From positions 1,172,782 through 1,236,781 of the forward strand of contig JANAVB010004000.1 in NCBI GenBank assembly GCA_029216955.1: 64,000 nt of DNA. Reading direction: 5' to 3'. The notes under the pieces are model-generated. The model was not told the DNA's origin and made no database searches. It worked only from the letters and a program-made list of their open reading frames with translations. Source of the stretch: Iris pallida. Lineage: Eukaryota; Streptophyta; Magnoliopsida; Asparagales; Iridaceae. A program made the position numbers and the translations under genes. How positions within the stretch are numbered: the stretch's first letter is position 1; each line of letters starts with the position of its first letter. Shown one piece after another: positions 10,454 to 23,774 of this stretch.

Positions 10454-11437
10454 CTATGCAATCTTTAGTTTTTCCCAAATTAGCTTGACCTTTTCTACAG
10501 TCTGTTCTACCAGCTCTGGGCCGAGTATTTGCCGTTCCCCGACTTCATCCCAGCAAATGGGCGATCTGCACTTTCGGTCGTACAAAGCTTCATACGGTGC
10601 CATTTGGATGCTGGACTGGTAGCTATTGTTATATGCAAATTTTGCCAACGGTAGATGGACGTCCTAGCTTGACTTTAAGTCGATCGCACAAAGTCGTGAC
10701 ATATCTTCGAGGATCTGGTTTACCCGCTCTGTTTGGCTGTCGATCTGAGGTTGATAAGCTAAGCTGAACTGCAACTTGGTCCCCATAGCTGACTGAAGAC
10801 TACACCAGAAGCGTGACAGGAATCGTCCATCCCGATCAGAGATGATAGATACTGGTACCCCGTACAGCCGAACGATTTTGACAAGGTAGATCTGAGCAAG
10901 GCGGTCGACGCTCCAAGTAACTTTAATGGCTATGAAGTACGCTGACTTGGTTAGTCGATCGACGATGACCCAGATGGCGTCGTTCCCCCATGGTGTCCTC
11001 GGCAGGCCAACAATAAAGTCCATAGTGACATGATCCCATTTCCATTCTGGAATGGCAAGTTTCTGCATCTCCCCGCCCGGTCTCTGATGCTCAGCTTTCA
11101 CCTGCTAACAGGCCATGCATTGTGACATGAAGAGCGCCACATCTCTCTTCATCCCGTGCTACCAGAAGGTCGTGCGGAGGTCCTTATACATCTTGGTACT
11201 GCCTGGATACAAGGTATATTTCGCATAATGCACCTCCGTCAATATCTCCTTTTGTAGTTCTGAATCATCTAGAACATATAGTCGGCCATTCAATATCAGC
11301 ATGCCGGTCTTATCTTCCGCAAAGTTGGTCGTACTACCTGTTGAAATTCGCTCGCACATTTTTTTAACGTACGAATCATCATTCTGAGAGGTCTTGATGT
11401 TTTCCAACAAACTCGGCTCTAACTGCAGTTGTGCCAA
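10454..11437 (-). pseudogene. Chromovirus integrase (zinc-binding and DDE core)
   Basis: 11159-11437 encodes the N-terminal region before the zinc finger (LTEVHYAKYTLYPGSTKMYKD). 10664-11101 contains the catalytic core, with aspartates in HVTMDFIVGLP and SDRDGRF and the glutamate in DSQTERVNQ; the last two are 35 residues apart, as expected. 10454-10648 continues with AKFAYNNSYQSSIQMAPYEALY. Stops between the blocks break the frame, so the enzyme is inactive although its three catalytic residues are still readable. Confidence 0.9.
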
Positions 11438-11579
11438 CCGTACATCCCTGAATCAAACCTGGAGGTCGATACCTATTTCTTCTAGATCCTGTAGTAGTCT
11501 GCAGTTGATGGATAGCGAGGCAAGATATTTTTGACTCAATGCGTCCGTCACAACATTTTCCTTGCCCGGAGTGTAGTCG

Positions 11580-12181
11580 ATCGTCAAGTCATAGTCTTTG
11601 ATCAGTTCGAGCTAACGCCTCTATCGTAAGTTCAATTCCTTCTGGTTGAAGAGATACTTAAGGCTCTTGTGGTCGGTATAGATCACGTACGCCATGCCAT
11701 ATAGATAGTGACGCCACAATTTTAACGCGAACACAATCGCCGCTAACTCCAGCATAGGATAGTTCTTCTCGTACGGCTTCAACTGTCTGGAGGCAAAGGA
11801 TGTCACCTTGTTTCGCTGCATGAGCACACATCCCAAGCCCTGGCCTAAAGCATCGCTGAATATCTGAAAACCCTTTGACCCATCCGGAGGCGCGAGTATA
11901 GCGGCCAAAATTAGTCGCTATTCAAGCTCCTAGAAGGAATCTTCACAGTCATCCGACCACTCAAACACGACTCCCTTTTGAGTGAGGTGAGTCAATGGCG
12001 ATGCAATCTTCGCGAAGTCTTTCACGAAGCATCGATAGTATCCCGCCAAACCAAGAAAGCTTCGAATCTCACTAGCAGACGCAGGCTGCTTCCAATCAGC
12101 AATAGCTTCCACTTCTTCAGATCGACTGCAATACCTTCGGACGAAATGGTGTGACCAAGAAAGGATATGCTTCTTAGCCAA
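11580..12181 (-). pseudogene. Chromovirus RT connection and RNase H domain
   Basis: 11930-12181 reads [45 protein letters not shown], the gypsy RT thumb/connection. 11621-11908 is RNase H ([60 protein letters not shown]). It degrades the RNA strand during reverse transcription. A stop separates the two parts. Confidence 0.9.
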
Positions 12182-12935
12182 AATTCGTACTTACTCTACT
12201 TTACATACAACTGATTCTCTCGAAGTGTCTGGAGCACGATCTGCAAATGTTCGGCATGCTATGCCCTGTCCTTCGAGTAGACGAGAATATCGTCAATAAA
12301 GACTACCACAAATTTATCAAGAAAGGGTCAAAATACCCGTTTTATCAGATCCATGAAGGCGGCAGGGGCATTCGTCAGGCCGAATGGCATCACAGGAATA
12401 AGTAGTGGCTGTACCGAGTACGAAAGGCTGACTTTTGTACGTCGTCTGACTTGATATTGAGTTGATGATAGCCCGAGTGGAGATCAATCTTCGAAAATAT
12501 CGTGGTGCCTTGTAACTGATCGAATAAATCGTCTATACGGGGTAATGGATACTTGTTCTGGATGGTGGCCTTGTTCAGCTCTCGGTAATCGACGTACAGA
12601 CGCATGGACCCATCCTTTTTCTTCACGAACAATACGGGCGCTCCTCATGGTAAAACACTAGGCTAAATAAACCCTCTGTCGAGCAACTCTTGTAACTGGA
12701 CCTTGAGCTCCTTCAGCTCGACGGAGGCCATTCTGTACGGGGCCTTGGAAATTAGTCGAGTATCGGGGAATGTATCGATGCTGAACTCGATTTCTCGGTC
12801 GGGGGGCATGCTGGGTAGCTCGCCCGAAAACATATCAAGGAATTCTGCCACAACGTCGGTCTGACCCGCGTTTGTACCATCCTGTCGCGTGTCTCGAATG
12901 GAAGCCAAATAGCCTTCACACCCAGAATGCAGCAT
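12182..12935 (-). pseudogene. Chromovirus reverse transcriptase
   Basis: The segments read LKELKVQLQELLDRGFI (12663-12935), [20 protein letters not shown] ... [16 protein letters not shown] (12390-12632), and the catalytic FIDD motif at 12289-12300 followed by ILVYSKD. It copies element RNA into DNA. Frameshifts fall between the blocks. Confidence 0.92.
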
Positions 12936-12938
12936 CCT

Positions 12939-13410
12939 CTAAGCAGAAATCGTCGAGATCAGCATACAGGTCGACGACGTCTCACCACACGAAAAGCAGA
13001 ATTTAGGTACTCCTGGTATACGGAAGGTGACCGTCTTTCTGGTGTAGTCGATGGTTGCATTACACGGTCCAAGCTCATCCTTTCCCAGAATGATATTATA
13101 GTCCTTCATGTGTAGAACTATCACATCAAGACCGATCTTTTGACCACCGATACAGATAATCCCATCGCTGCAGGTTAAATTTGTGAGTAGTGGTGTGCCC
13201 GAAGGTGTACTTACGCTAAGGTCGAGATCTAGTGATATTATAGGAAATTTGTGCTCGACGGCAAAAGTTTGCCGATATAAAACTATACGAAGCACCTGAA
13301 TCAAATAGTACACGAGCAGGCACATTATTAAAATTTAGTATACCTATCACGACCGTATCTGATGCAAGCACTTCGTCTCGAGTCATGGCGTAGATGCGGC
13401 CCTGGGCATT
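12939..13410 (-). pseudogene. Chromovirus aspartic protease
   Basis: The active-site DSGA is encoded at about 13292-13303 (PARVLFDSGASYSFI). After a frameshift the downstream part continues in the ORF to 12939 (GIICIGGQKIGLDVIVLHMKDYNIILGKDEL), where the usual GMDW-type motif reads GKDEL. It processes the Gag-Pol polyprotein. Confidence 0.8.
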
Positions 13411-13485
13411 GGGGCGACGGTCTTGGCCATTTTACGGTATAGGTTGAGGTACTCGAGGCACTGGACCTTGGTTCCCTGGACGGTG

Positions 13486-14403
13486 CTATTGAGGCTGAGG
13501 CGTATTCAAGTTATTTCTTCTTCGGTTCGGGCAGTTTCCATAATAGTGACCCCTTTTTTCGCAGATGAAACACCCGCCATTATGAACTTCACAATTGACG
13601 GCAAGATGTCCGTTTCGGTTGCATTTGGTACAGTGAGGTCCCTGATTCCGTGCCTGATGTCCGCCCTGGTGCCCGTTGTTCGGACGCTTGGTCACATTGT
13701 TTCTTTCCACGTGGCTAGGGCATTTGTGATTGTATGTATGCACAGTGCCGACAGCACCTGGAGGGTGTTGGCATGCAAGGCGGAGGACGTGGTTGAGAGA
13801 CTCTCCCATTGTTTTGTATTATGGAACAGACACGTGGGCATAAATTAATGATCGTAGACCCACTTCGAACCGTCGAGCATGACTCACCGTGGAGGGAAGG
13901 AATTCTTCCGTAAATTTGGCTAACTTGTTGAACTCTGCTGCATATTACCGTACCGTCATATTCCCTTGCCTTAGCTGCATAAATTTATTTTCCTTCTCTT
14001 GTCGAACGGCTTCAGGGAGGTACTTGATCTCGAATGCCTCTCGGAAGGTGGCCCAAAAAATTGTCGCTGTCTCGTCATCACGTCTGATCGCTTGCTTTTG
14101 CACGGCCCACCAGTCGTGCGCGTTTAATCGGAGTAGAAGTTGAGCGCATGTGACTTTCTTGGACTCATCGATGCCCAGAAGCTCGAACCGGTCTTCCAAC
14201 TCCTCCAGCCAATCGATCGCCAAAGAAGGGTCTTCAGTACCGCAGAAGGAAGTACGGAAACTTTTGCTGAATTTTGACACCTCAAAGTTGGAACTTCTCG
14301 GTGCTGCAGGTATAGGCTCGGGTACCTCCGGTTTGACTTCACTTTGTCTGGCCACAGGCTCGGTTATGGCATGGGTTGTCGCAGAGTTGTTGTTGTTGGC
14401 CAC
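13486..14403 (-). pseudogene. Chromovirus Gag with two CCHC zinc knuckles
   Basis: 13945-14403 holds the retrotransposon-gag core (FRTSFCGTEDPSLAIDWLEELE ... WATFREAFEIKYLPEAVR). 13486-13809 holds two nucleocapsid knuckles, C-x2-C-x4-H-x4-C, at residues 60-73 and 80-93 of that ORF. Gag-like Ala/Ser-rich coding can be followed upstream to about 14690 in another frame, so the true start is uncertain. Gag forms the particle and binds element RNA. Confidence 0.85.
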
Positions 14404-14813
14404 AACTGTCTGAATGATCTGCTGAAGAGTATCGAGCTGCTTCTGCTGTAACTTGAATTGTGCATCGAATCGGGCCTCGAACTGAGTCTGATGTGCCTCC
14501 GTCTGCCGTCGATGTTGCTAATTCTGGTGTTGATTCTCCTCAGCTTGTCATTGTTGTGCTTCCAGCATACGTAATATTCCGTTCCATGGCATCGTTAGAG
14601 GGTCCGGGCCTCGAGCTGCTCGAGCCGCTCAAAGCGCTTTCTTCGTTCGCCGCAACGTTCACCGCCGTGCCTTCTAAGATTTTTGAAGGCGAAATATATT
14701 AGTCAAAAAACTTATTATGGAATCACTCATATGGAACGACATATCTCATCGACACGAGACCAACGGTTTTGAGACTAGAAACTCGACACTGGAGGCCAAG
14801 GACGTAAAGCCGT

Positions 14814-14825
14814 GCTCTGATACCA
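14814..14825 (-). other. Chromovirus primer binding site (iMet type)
   Basis: Read on the minus strand just after the 5' LTR, the sequence is TGGTATCAGAGC, the standard plant site complementary to the 3' end of initiator methionine tRNA, three bases from the LTR. It sets orientation and the left limit of the 5' LTR. Confidence 0.92.
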
Positions 14826-14828
14826 TTA

Positions 14829-16477
14829 TGTCACGCCCCGATTCGATAAAATTGATAATCGTCCCCAGGTCATGATGCATGAAAGCCTAAGTTGCGCTTG
14901 CACAAGGCGGTTCATAAGGTTATCCGAAACAACAACATTTATAAGAGTACGCAGAGAAATTGAACACATTTATATAGAGAAGAAAACTTGTATTTTCATT
15001 GATAATAAGTCAGATTATAGACTCGATTACAAGGAGGCCTCTCGAGCTTACTACCGACATTGATGAGATAGTCATTACATACATTTATATCCCTTTTTAC
15101 AGAACAACAAAATGACTCTCTAAGACCTGGGATCGGTGAGAGTTTGCGCTGCAAGATGCAGTTGAATTGAGTCTTCAAAATGTTGCAGAGTTAGCCTTCA
15201 CGCTAGCAAGGCTTCAAAAAAAAGGAGCATTGCCTTTAGTTCCTTGGCACAGTATCCTGGTTCTGGGTACCTGTTGAGAGCGAGGGTCAGCACATTATAG
15301 TTTATGCTGGTGCGTGGCAGTTTAAATCTCGTGCTCTCATTTGTTGAAGAAGTTAAGTGAGCGTACATGCAAATGTTCAGTGAAGTTTCTAGCCATCCTA
15401 GTCAATTCAAACTTATATTTGAAGGCACAACCGTATAACGATGATAGATCTTACCCTCGTCAGAGTACGCCGTTGTAGTGTAAACTTACCATGTTCTTCC
15501 ATGTCATGTTGATAATAAGAAAACATAATAGAGTGGATTCGTGAAGGTCACTGGCACGACAAGCCATCCTGGACATATAGCTTGGTAGACAGAGGTCCAT
15601 CAGCGCAGGTAGCGAGCCCCGTTGAAAGCCACTACCTATCGTGGCATGCATCCAGCATAGCTATCCGTGTTTCTTTCTAGGCCAGAATGGTCTCGTGGCC
15701 TCGGAATACCGTCCGAAGAAACAATCACCCTTGTCAACAAGTTGTCCATGACCGTGCTAAGTTAATTATTATTTCGAGGCACATCTTTATAGTATCGTTG
15801 CGACATTCATTTAATCGATTCGTCTTTTCTTAGCACGGTTCTATATAATATGGTAATTGCAAGCGCGATAAGGTTATATGACAAGAAGTTATATAGTTCG
15901 TGTTCGTGAGACGTCGTGTGACCGTTCATTTAAAATATCATTCATGTCGTTGTATTACATTCCAGCATAACACATGTCTAGTATCGATAATGTATTAGAG
16001 AAGAGGGTCGAGGGAAGAAGGGTCAGCCACTCACCTTAGTATTTACTTGAGGCGAGAAACTGGTTGGCCGTACTAGACGTTGCCTACGCGATCACCTGAA
16101 CACTGTATTATTCAAGGAAATTCGAGACGAATGCGAAATTTGAAACGCAAGCCATAAAAACCATCGAAAATATTCACGAAAATGCATTCAGAAAACCAAA
16201 TCCAAAGAAGCAATTGTGGCATGAAAAGCAGAGCAACGGGAGGTCTCTCCCGACTCAGCCGCAGAGTCTATCCTCGAGGCACAACCCCCTGAATATGGGA
16301 CTTGGTTCCGAAGAAGTCACTCCATAACGGGAAATGGATCTTAATTCAACCGTTTTCGTTCGATCAATTCGATCGATCCTGACCTATCCGTCCTGACCGA
16401 ATCGATAGCGACAGTGTTCCTTTCTCGTGCACCCCGTGGACGGAAAACTAGGTACGATGTAGGGACGGGGCACTATA
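14829..16477 (-). repeat. Chromovirus 5' LTR
   Basis: Begins TGTCACGCCCCGATTCG and ends GGACGGGGCACTATA on the plus strand. Compared with the 3' LTR it has a 16-bp extra copy of a cctatccgtcctgacc-type segment near 16385 and lacks about 23 bases near 16100. Confidence 0.92.
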
Positions 16478-16837
16478 TTTATCGACCATTTAGTGACATA
16501 TTTGGGACGAATATTGCGTATCAGATACTCTCTGATATGCAATTACCGACATTTTAGCGACGGATACGGCCGTCGCTAAGGCGGCGTGTCATTAACTTTC
16601 TGATACGCGCTTTGACAGAAATCTGTTGGTAATTCGTCGCAAGATGTACGAGTATGGTTGACGAAAATCCGTTGCAAAATCTTCGCTGGGCGATAACTTG
16701 GTGACGGATTATTTTTAGCGACGAGTCTTTTTCCGACTGATGTTTTTGCCAAAAATCTGTCGGCCATCCGTCGGTATTACCATTTACCGACGGCCGGGCG
16801 ACGGATAAGGCCATCGCAGCGATGAATTTTGGTTGTG
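16478..16837 (+). repeat. CACTA 3' subterminal repeats, distal part, and 3' terminal inverted repeat
   Basis: Subterminal units (TTAGCGACGGA, CCGTCGCTAA and relatives) resume after the chromovirus and end in GATGAATTTTGGTTGTG, the partner of the 5' terminus. The following CTA is the target duplication. Confidence 0.9.
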
Positions 16838-17089
16838 CTAGAACTCCCTAACAAAATGATGTTGTGGAGCGGAAGAATAGAACTCTTGGCGATATGGCCA
16901 GAGTCATGTTGAATCAATCTTCACTTCTGAAATATTTTTGGACAGAAGTTGTATGTACAACATGCCATGTATTGAATAGGATTTTAATTCGACCTATTAA
17001 AAAGAAAACTCCCTATAAACTTTGGTTTGGTAGAACCCCAACTATTTCTTATTTTAGTGTTTGGTTGTCGCTGCTTTATCCTGAATACC
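16838..17089 (+). pseudogene. Ty1/copia integrase fragment (copia #1, second island)
   Basis: Continuing the codons interrupted at 774, it reads RTP-QQN-VVERKNRTLGDMARVMLNQSSLLKYFWTEVV, with TAA replacing one glutamine, then RPIKKKTPYKLWFGRTPTISYF. A 2-base loss near 17060 shifts VFGCRCFILN. Coding stops at ATACC (17085-17089), the target duplication of the solo LTR, and resumes at 21235. Confidence 0.9.
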
Positions 17090-18827
17090 TATCACACTCA
17101 TTTTTCTAATTAATGGTATTATAGTCATTATGTGCTAATTTGATTTTTCTTATTTTTTTATTAATTAAATTGATTGGTGTGCGGCTTTGATTAGTGTTTT
17201 GGTAGTAGAAGGTGGTATAACCTTAGTCAACCTTGATTAGAAGCCTAATAATGAAATTAGATTTATTATTGGCTTTTTATATTTAATTTAGAATTATCAT
17301 CTAATTTTAAGAATTATTTAATTCCTTTTTAGCTATTTTTTATTAAGCCATTAAAGCCTTTTGTCAATGGGTCTTTTTAGCAACTTGAGGAGTGCTTGGC
17401 GCATGAATAAACCCTAAACCTAATACCCCTATGTATGGCCGGCCAAACATAGCAGCCCCCCTTCATATCATTGTGCTTTGGTTTGTAGCCGTCACAAGTG
17501 CAGACCCTAGTTTCTCTCTTTTCCAAAACCCAAACTTTCTCATCTGGCATCCGATTCACCACAAACGAATTGTGTTGCGACCGTGGGGAGGAGGAGAACT
17601 TGCTGGAACATTGCTAGCAAGGATTTGGAGACGTTTGCTTGAGAGAAACTAGTCGTCAAAGTGCTCGAGGATTCTCTTTTATTGAGATTCCAACTCTCAA
17701 CAGGTAAATCTCGTTCTACTATTGTTTGTTCTAATTTTTCTTCATTAGAGCATGCATCTAGGTACCCTCGACCTGTAGGATTAGTTTCATTCGACTTCGT
17801 ATTCGTTCGATGTACGTATCGGACATGTATCGGAGCTACAACGTAGGTGTTCGATGAAATTACTCAATGGATTGAAACTTAATAATTTGTAAAAATATTT
17901 ATATATTTGGATAGCCCTAGATCTAGCAATCATGACACTATAGTTTGCATTTCGAATCGGGCTTGTGTCCGTGTCCAAATAGGACACAAATACGCTGTAC
18001 GCAAAGGCCGCGCGCGTGCCCTGCTGCCGCGTGTTGTTTACGTGATGCACAGGCCACGTGGCTGTGTACTACTTGGCGTATAGGTGGGGGCAACATCTGT
18101 AGACATGTCCCCCAAGTTTTTTATCGTCTCGATTCGAATCGAGTGAGAGATCGCGATCGCACGGGTCGACACACGCACACGCGCGCGCACAACCGCCGCT
18201 GACACGGCCCTCGTGCCGACACATGTGGACACATGGACTCGATCCGATGTGTCCTACGTGTAGTCCTATACCTAGCCTATCCTAGGACATGACCACGACA
18301 TGTATGGTAGGACACACGAGTCCCTAGACTCGCCGTCCCGCATGCACGACGATGTGCACTGTCCTGTTCACACGCGCACAGGCCGCGCGTGGACACGGGC
18401 TTTGTGTGCGTCGAACATGACACTTGGCCGCATGCTAACTCGGCCAGTAGGCCGGGGACGTGTTAGCCTAGGTGTACACGAAGATTCACAAGAAACGATT
18501 CAGAATCGAGCGAGAAATCGAACTCGTACCGATTCATTTGACACGCGTATCGGGTTTTTCGAGCACGTCCCACATACCGAGACCATCATATTGCCAAGTT
18601 TTGCGTGTTCTAGTTGGGTATTTTGCGATTTGGATCTCAAGTTGAGATTTCGGGTTTCGACTATATATATATTGAATTGATTTTTGTGATAATTTGATTT
18701 CCTATGATTTTAGTGATAATTTCCGAGTTTATAATAGGTTAATTAGGTTCTGGACTTGCGAGGAGTGGTCATTGGGTTTATACCCTATTTATCTACTATT
18801 TATGTATATATTTGGGTTTTTCCACTT

Positions 18828-18950
<123 letters not shown>

Positions 18951-19106
18951 CATATATATAGCTATATGTATATAAATAGATACATTAGTGAGTTAGTCGA
19001 GATGCGTAATCTTAGAGTCGAGTTTCATTTTTCCCTTCGAGTGACCAACTTCCTTTACCTATATATGTATTTGTGTATATGCCTATATATATGTATTTAC
19101 TTTATG

Positions 19107-19753
<647 letters not shown>

Positions 19754-21234
19754 GGTTTGCTTGTGAATGTAACATAGGGAGTATTGAGTCAGTTTAGGAT
19801 TGACTCAATGAGCCTAAGATGGCCGAGTCGACCGACAAGTTGACCAAGTTGACAAAACTCAACTTTGGGTCAAACTTGATCCAAATCGACTTTAACGAGC
19901 TTAGAATGACTTGTTAACTTGTGCTTGACCTAAAAATTAGTAAACGGACTAGTTGACCAGAGTTGACCAGGTTTGACCAGAGTTGACCAAGGGTTAACTT
20001 TGACCTAGAAGGACCTAGAATAATGTAGAACTGCATTGTAGACCTTTCTTGTGATATTTTAGACCATGTCGTGACTTATGGTTATTTTAAATAGGATTAC
20101 ATCACTCCAGTTCAGTTACACTTCCTCATCAGCAGCTTTGATTATCAGGCGAGTACATTCTCTGACCGTTTCATACTTGTTTGGACATATTCACTTATTA
20201 TTGACTAGTTTACTTGATGTTGTCACGATGTTATCACGGATTAGTACTATATGGATCTCTTCATGCGATGTTTTCCCCTCGGATACATCAGGTATATTGT
20301 GCTCATGTACTTTATCATGTGCACCATCTACTCTTTGTATTCGTATTTATTCATGTATACTCATATGACATTCATGTACATTCGTGATCATGTGAGCCTT
20401 TCATGTATAAACCAGTTGTTTCATATGGACTGATCCTCCATATGAGATACTACCTTTCATATGCAATAACATAACTTAGACAGATCCTTGTGTACTGATT
20501 GGGGCAGAGGAAGTATTTATTTGGTTATGTGATCTGCACCATTATCATGTACAACTCCAATTAGATTTAAGTCATGTATAACCTAAGCCTGTTTATATAA
20601 CCAAACATGTGCTCTAAATCACGTAGTTGGTTCAGTTTTCTTATCTACATCATGTATATCTATTTCCACTATATTATGTTCTTCTTTTTACAGTCTCTCA
20701 ACTATTTCTTTACAGCGTTTTATGTATATTATTCTATAGCTTGTTCATATTTTCCTTTCCTGTTATGAACTGTGTGAGAGATATGTATTCGTTCCTATCC
20801 TGACTGGACCTATTGAATATATTACATATGATGAGGTTTGCTGCGATACTTACTATGGAGCAGACCTAGTTGACACGGGTGACCTGGACCCTCAGGAGGA
20901 TCCAGCAGTCGCTGAGGACTTGCCAGTAGCTTTGTTTAGACTTATCTTATTATCTAAATTTATGAGACATTTGAGATTGTATTGAGATATTGTTTATGGT
21001 GTGGTTTACACCGCAACTTATTATTCATATTGTGACTCTCTGTCGAGATTATCTTATCTTCTATTCCATCTTAGATATGGTAATTGAGTTGTACTCTATC
21101 TATTGTTCTCCTTTCGGAGCATATTCACATAATGTTAGATGTTGTGACCTAGGACAGTGTTCTACCGCCGACACTGCGGCATAGGCTGGATGTACCCACT
21201 TCTCGTGCCCTTACTCTGGGTGCGGGTCGTGACA

Positions 21235-23116
21235 ATACCAAATACAACTTAAGCAAGTTTGATGCCAAAGCTGACGAAGGTATTTTTCTTGGATATGCTT
21301 CCAAGAGTAAATGATATAGAGTGTTCAACAAACGCTCCATGATTTTTGAAAAATCTGCTAATGTTACTATTGATGAGAATAATAGTACAATAGCTATTCC
21401 TAATAGCGACGATGACGTACATATCAATAACTCCTACGCCTAAGGATAGAACCTCTCGAACCAGTTCTCTGGACAACTTACCAAAGAAGTTCCGCTTCAC
21501 ACAAGAACATCCAGAAAACTTGGTAATATATGAGGTATCAAGAGGAGTAAGTGCTCGTTCATCTGTTAGAGACTTTATAGCTAGCACTGCTTTTATATCC
21601 CAAATAGAACCTAAAAATATTTTAGAAGCTTTTTCTGATGAATGTTGTATATCTGCAATGCAAGAAGAACTCAACCAATTCGAAAAAAATCAAGTTTGGG
21701 AACTTGTTCCTAAACCTGCTGACCATTCGATCATTAGTACTCGATGGGTTTTAAGTAACAAAGTTAATGAGGACGGTTTAGTCACACGTAACAGAACACG
21801 TCTCGTAGCTCAAGGATACAACCAAGAGGAAGGTATCGACTATGATGGGACTTATGTTCATGTTGCACGTCTTAAATCAATCGGCATACTTTGTGCCTTT
21901 GCAAATTTCTAAAATTTTAAACTCTATTCAAATGGATGTCAAAAGTGCTTTTCTCAATAGTTTTATTAAAGAAGAAGTGTTCATAAAACAACCACCTGGT
22001 TTTGTTTTCAAGCTTAAGAAAGCTCTTTATGGCCTCAAACAGGCCCCTCGCTCTTGGTTTGAATGAATAAGCACTTTCTTACTTGAAAAAAGCTTTTCAA
22101 AAGGGAAGATTGACACAACACTTTTTATAAAATTTGTTGATGACACACTTCTATTAGTGCAAATTTATGTAGATGATATTATCTTTGGGTCTAGTAATGA
22201 GGTATTATGCCATAAATTTGCCAAGTGTATGCAGAATGAGTTCAAGATGAGCATGATAGGGAAGCTTAAGTACTTCCTTGGATTTCAAGTCAAACAAAAC
22301 CGACAAAGGGTTCATCGGTCAATCAAAGTATACAAAGGACATGCTGAAGAAATTTGATCTTGATAACATCAAACCAATCAGTACTCTTATGGCTACAGCA
22401 ACAAAATTAGAACCTGGTGATAGCGACAAACCAATCGACCAACATAAGTATCGAGGTTTAATTGGTAGTTTACTCTATTTAACTGCTAGTCGCCCTGATA
22501 TAACATTTAGTGTTTGCCTATGTGCTCGTTAGTAAGCCAACCCTAAGGAATCACACATGAGCACAGTTAAGCATATCTTTTGATACCTTAAAGGCACTGT
22601 TATAGTAGGCTTGTGGCATCCCAAAACCACATCCTTTGACCTACTCGGTTATTCGAATGCTGATTTTGCTGGATGCAAAGTCAACCGTAAAAGTACTTGC
22701 AGCACGTGTCATTTAATAGGAAAAGCTTTAGTCTCTTGGTTTAGCAAGATGCAAAACTCTGTCGCATATATACAACTGAAGCTGAATACATAGCTGCAGG
22801 ACGTTGTTGTGCTCAGATTTTGTGGATGAAGCAAACCCTAGCCGACTATAATTTATCTTTTAAGCACATTCCTATATTCTGTGATAATACTAGTGCTATT
22901 AACTTGACAAAGAACCCAATATATCACTCATGCAATAAACATATGGAAATACGACACCACTTTTTATGAGATCATTAGTTACAAAGAACTATTAATCTAG
23001 AATTCTTTAACACTGATCATGAGCTAGCAGACTTTTTCACTAAACCACTTGCCGAAGTGCGTTTCAACTTTTTTCGACGAGAATTGGGAATCTTGGATGA
23101 AAATGTCATACAATAA
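21235..23116 (+). pseudogene. Ty1/copia reverse transcriptase and RNase H (copia #1, third island)
   Basis: It resumes as TKYNLSKFDAKADEGIFLGYASKSK. From 21640 the RT reads MQEELNQFEKNQVWELVPKP, STRWVLSNKVNEDG and [19 protein letters not shown]; after a frameshift, [13 protein letters not shown] (to 22062), and the catalytic YVDD at 22166-22177. RNase H begins at about 22635 (GYSNADFAGCKVNRKSTC), continues as TEAEYIAAGRCCAQILWMKQTL and DNTSAINLTKNPI, and ends ELADFFTKPL ... NVIQ with TAA at 23114-23116. Several frameshifts and stops inactivate it. The wording is that of the SIRE/Maximus branch of Ty1/copia, in line with the extra ORF downstream. Confidence 0.92.
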
Positions 23117-23774
23117 GTCTTACGTATGCAAATACTTGTTAAATCAAATTCGTATATATTGCATTATTTTGGATACAAGCCGAAAGGATCCTTCTGACAA
23201 CAAGGCGTAAAAGCCTAAGCGATACGGTGCCTAGTGTCTTCGGACTACCTCTAGCTGGGATCCGGCCCCTACAGCTAACCTGAGACGTTTCATATATACT
23301 GAATGATGATTCACAAGTCTGTCGTATGTTCTACTTCTTTTGTAGCCAATAAAATCCAATATTTTTAATTTTCGACCATCTTTTCTACTTTTTTGTGCCC
23401 ATCTTAACAATAATTGGAGTTCTGGATCCACATGGATCGAACTCGGGTCGAACTCTGCCTAAGGCAGAACTCAGGCTGGTGGGTTCCAGAACCTTCAGCT
23501 ATTCATTGCCGTCCGATCTACTTGATCAACCCTTACTCTTTTGCTATTGCAGCAGGCCCTACTTTACAAAACCACGATCTTTAAACCTCTCTTTTCATCT
23601 TCCATCTCTCTTTATCCACTTTTCTCAAAACCCTAATCGTAGATCTCTCAATTTTGGTTCTTTCTTCTCTAAATTCAAGATTTAAAGCTTTTGGGGGATT
23701 CTCTTTCATCTTTATCAATTCTCTTTGAGGTATATCTCTTGTAGCTTCTCCTCTCTACTCTCCTTATTTTTTCC
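23117..23774 (+). other. Spacer between copia pol and env-like ORF
   Basis: Non-coding. It contains one copy of the GAACTCTGCCTAAGGCAGAA motif (about 23451-23471) that is tandemly repeated in the same element's LTR at 37104-37207, then a T/C-rich leader before the ATG at 23775. Confidence 0.6.

Larger units (their letters stand above)
8270..16477 (-). mobile_element. Chromovirus (Ty3/gypsy, Tekay/Del-like), full length but decayed
   Basis: The element is 8.2 kb: LTRs at 8270-9928 (3') and 14829-16477 (5'), an iMet-type primer binding site next to the 5' LTR, and gag-PR-RT-RH-IN-chromodomain in that order on the minus strand. The 3' end of the internal region carries the chromovirus-typical TTTCGAGGACAAAA stretch just before the LTR. 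Flanking pentamers are ttaac (8265-8269) and tttat (16478-16482), so no convincing target duplication remains. The LTRs align throughout but differ by many substitutions and by indels, so the insertion is not recent. Every coding domain has stops or frameshifts. Confidence 0.93.
775..16837 (+). mobile_element. CACTA (En/Spm) DNA transposon, 16 kb with nested chromovirus
   Basis: The left end reads CACTACAAAAATTCATC; the right end, on the other strand, reads CACAACCAAAATTCATC. The element is flanked by the 3-bp target duplication CTA (772-774 and 16838-16840), as expected for CACTA elements. Both ends carry dense TTAGCGACGGA-type subterminal repeats in both orientations. Two plus-strand gene remnants follow in the usual order: a TnpD-like transposase and a Transposase_24-type gene. 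A minus-strand gypsy element (8270-16477) sits in the 3' subterminal region. Without it the CACTA element is about 7.9 kb. Copia integrase codons are contiguous across the insertion, so the boundaries are firm. Confidence 0.93.

Noticed and set aside
12927..14702. Plus-strand ORFs (12927-13115, 13423-13848, 13889-14143, 14150-14413, 14460-14702)
   Set aside because: Shadows of the minus-strand chromovirus gag and protease.
14811..14830. tRNA-like sequence near the chromovirus LTR
   Set aside because: It is a short primer binding site complementary to a tRNA 3' end, not a tRNA gene; no cloverleaf is present.
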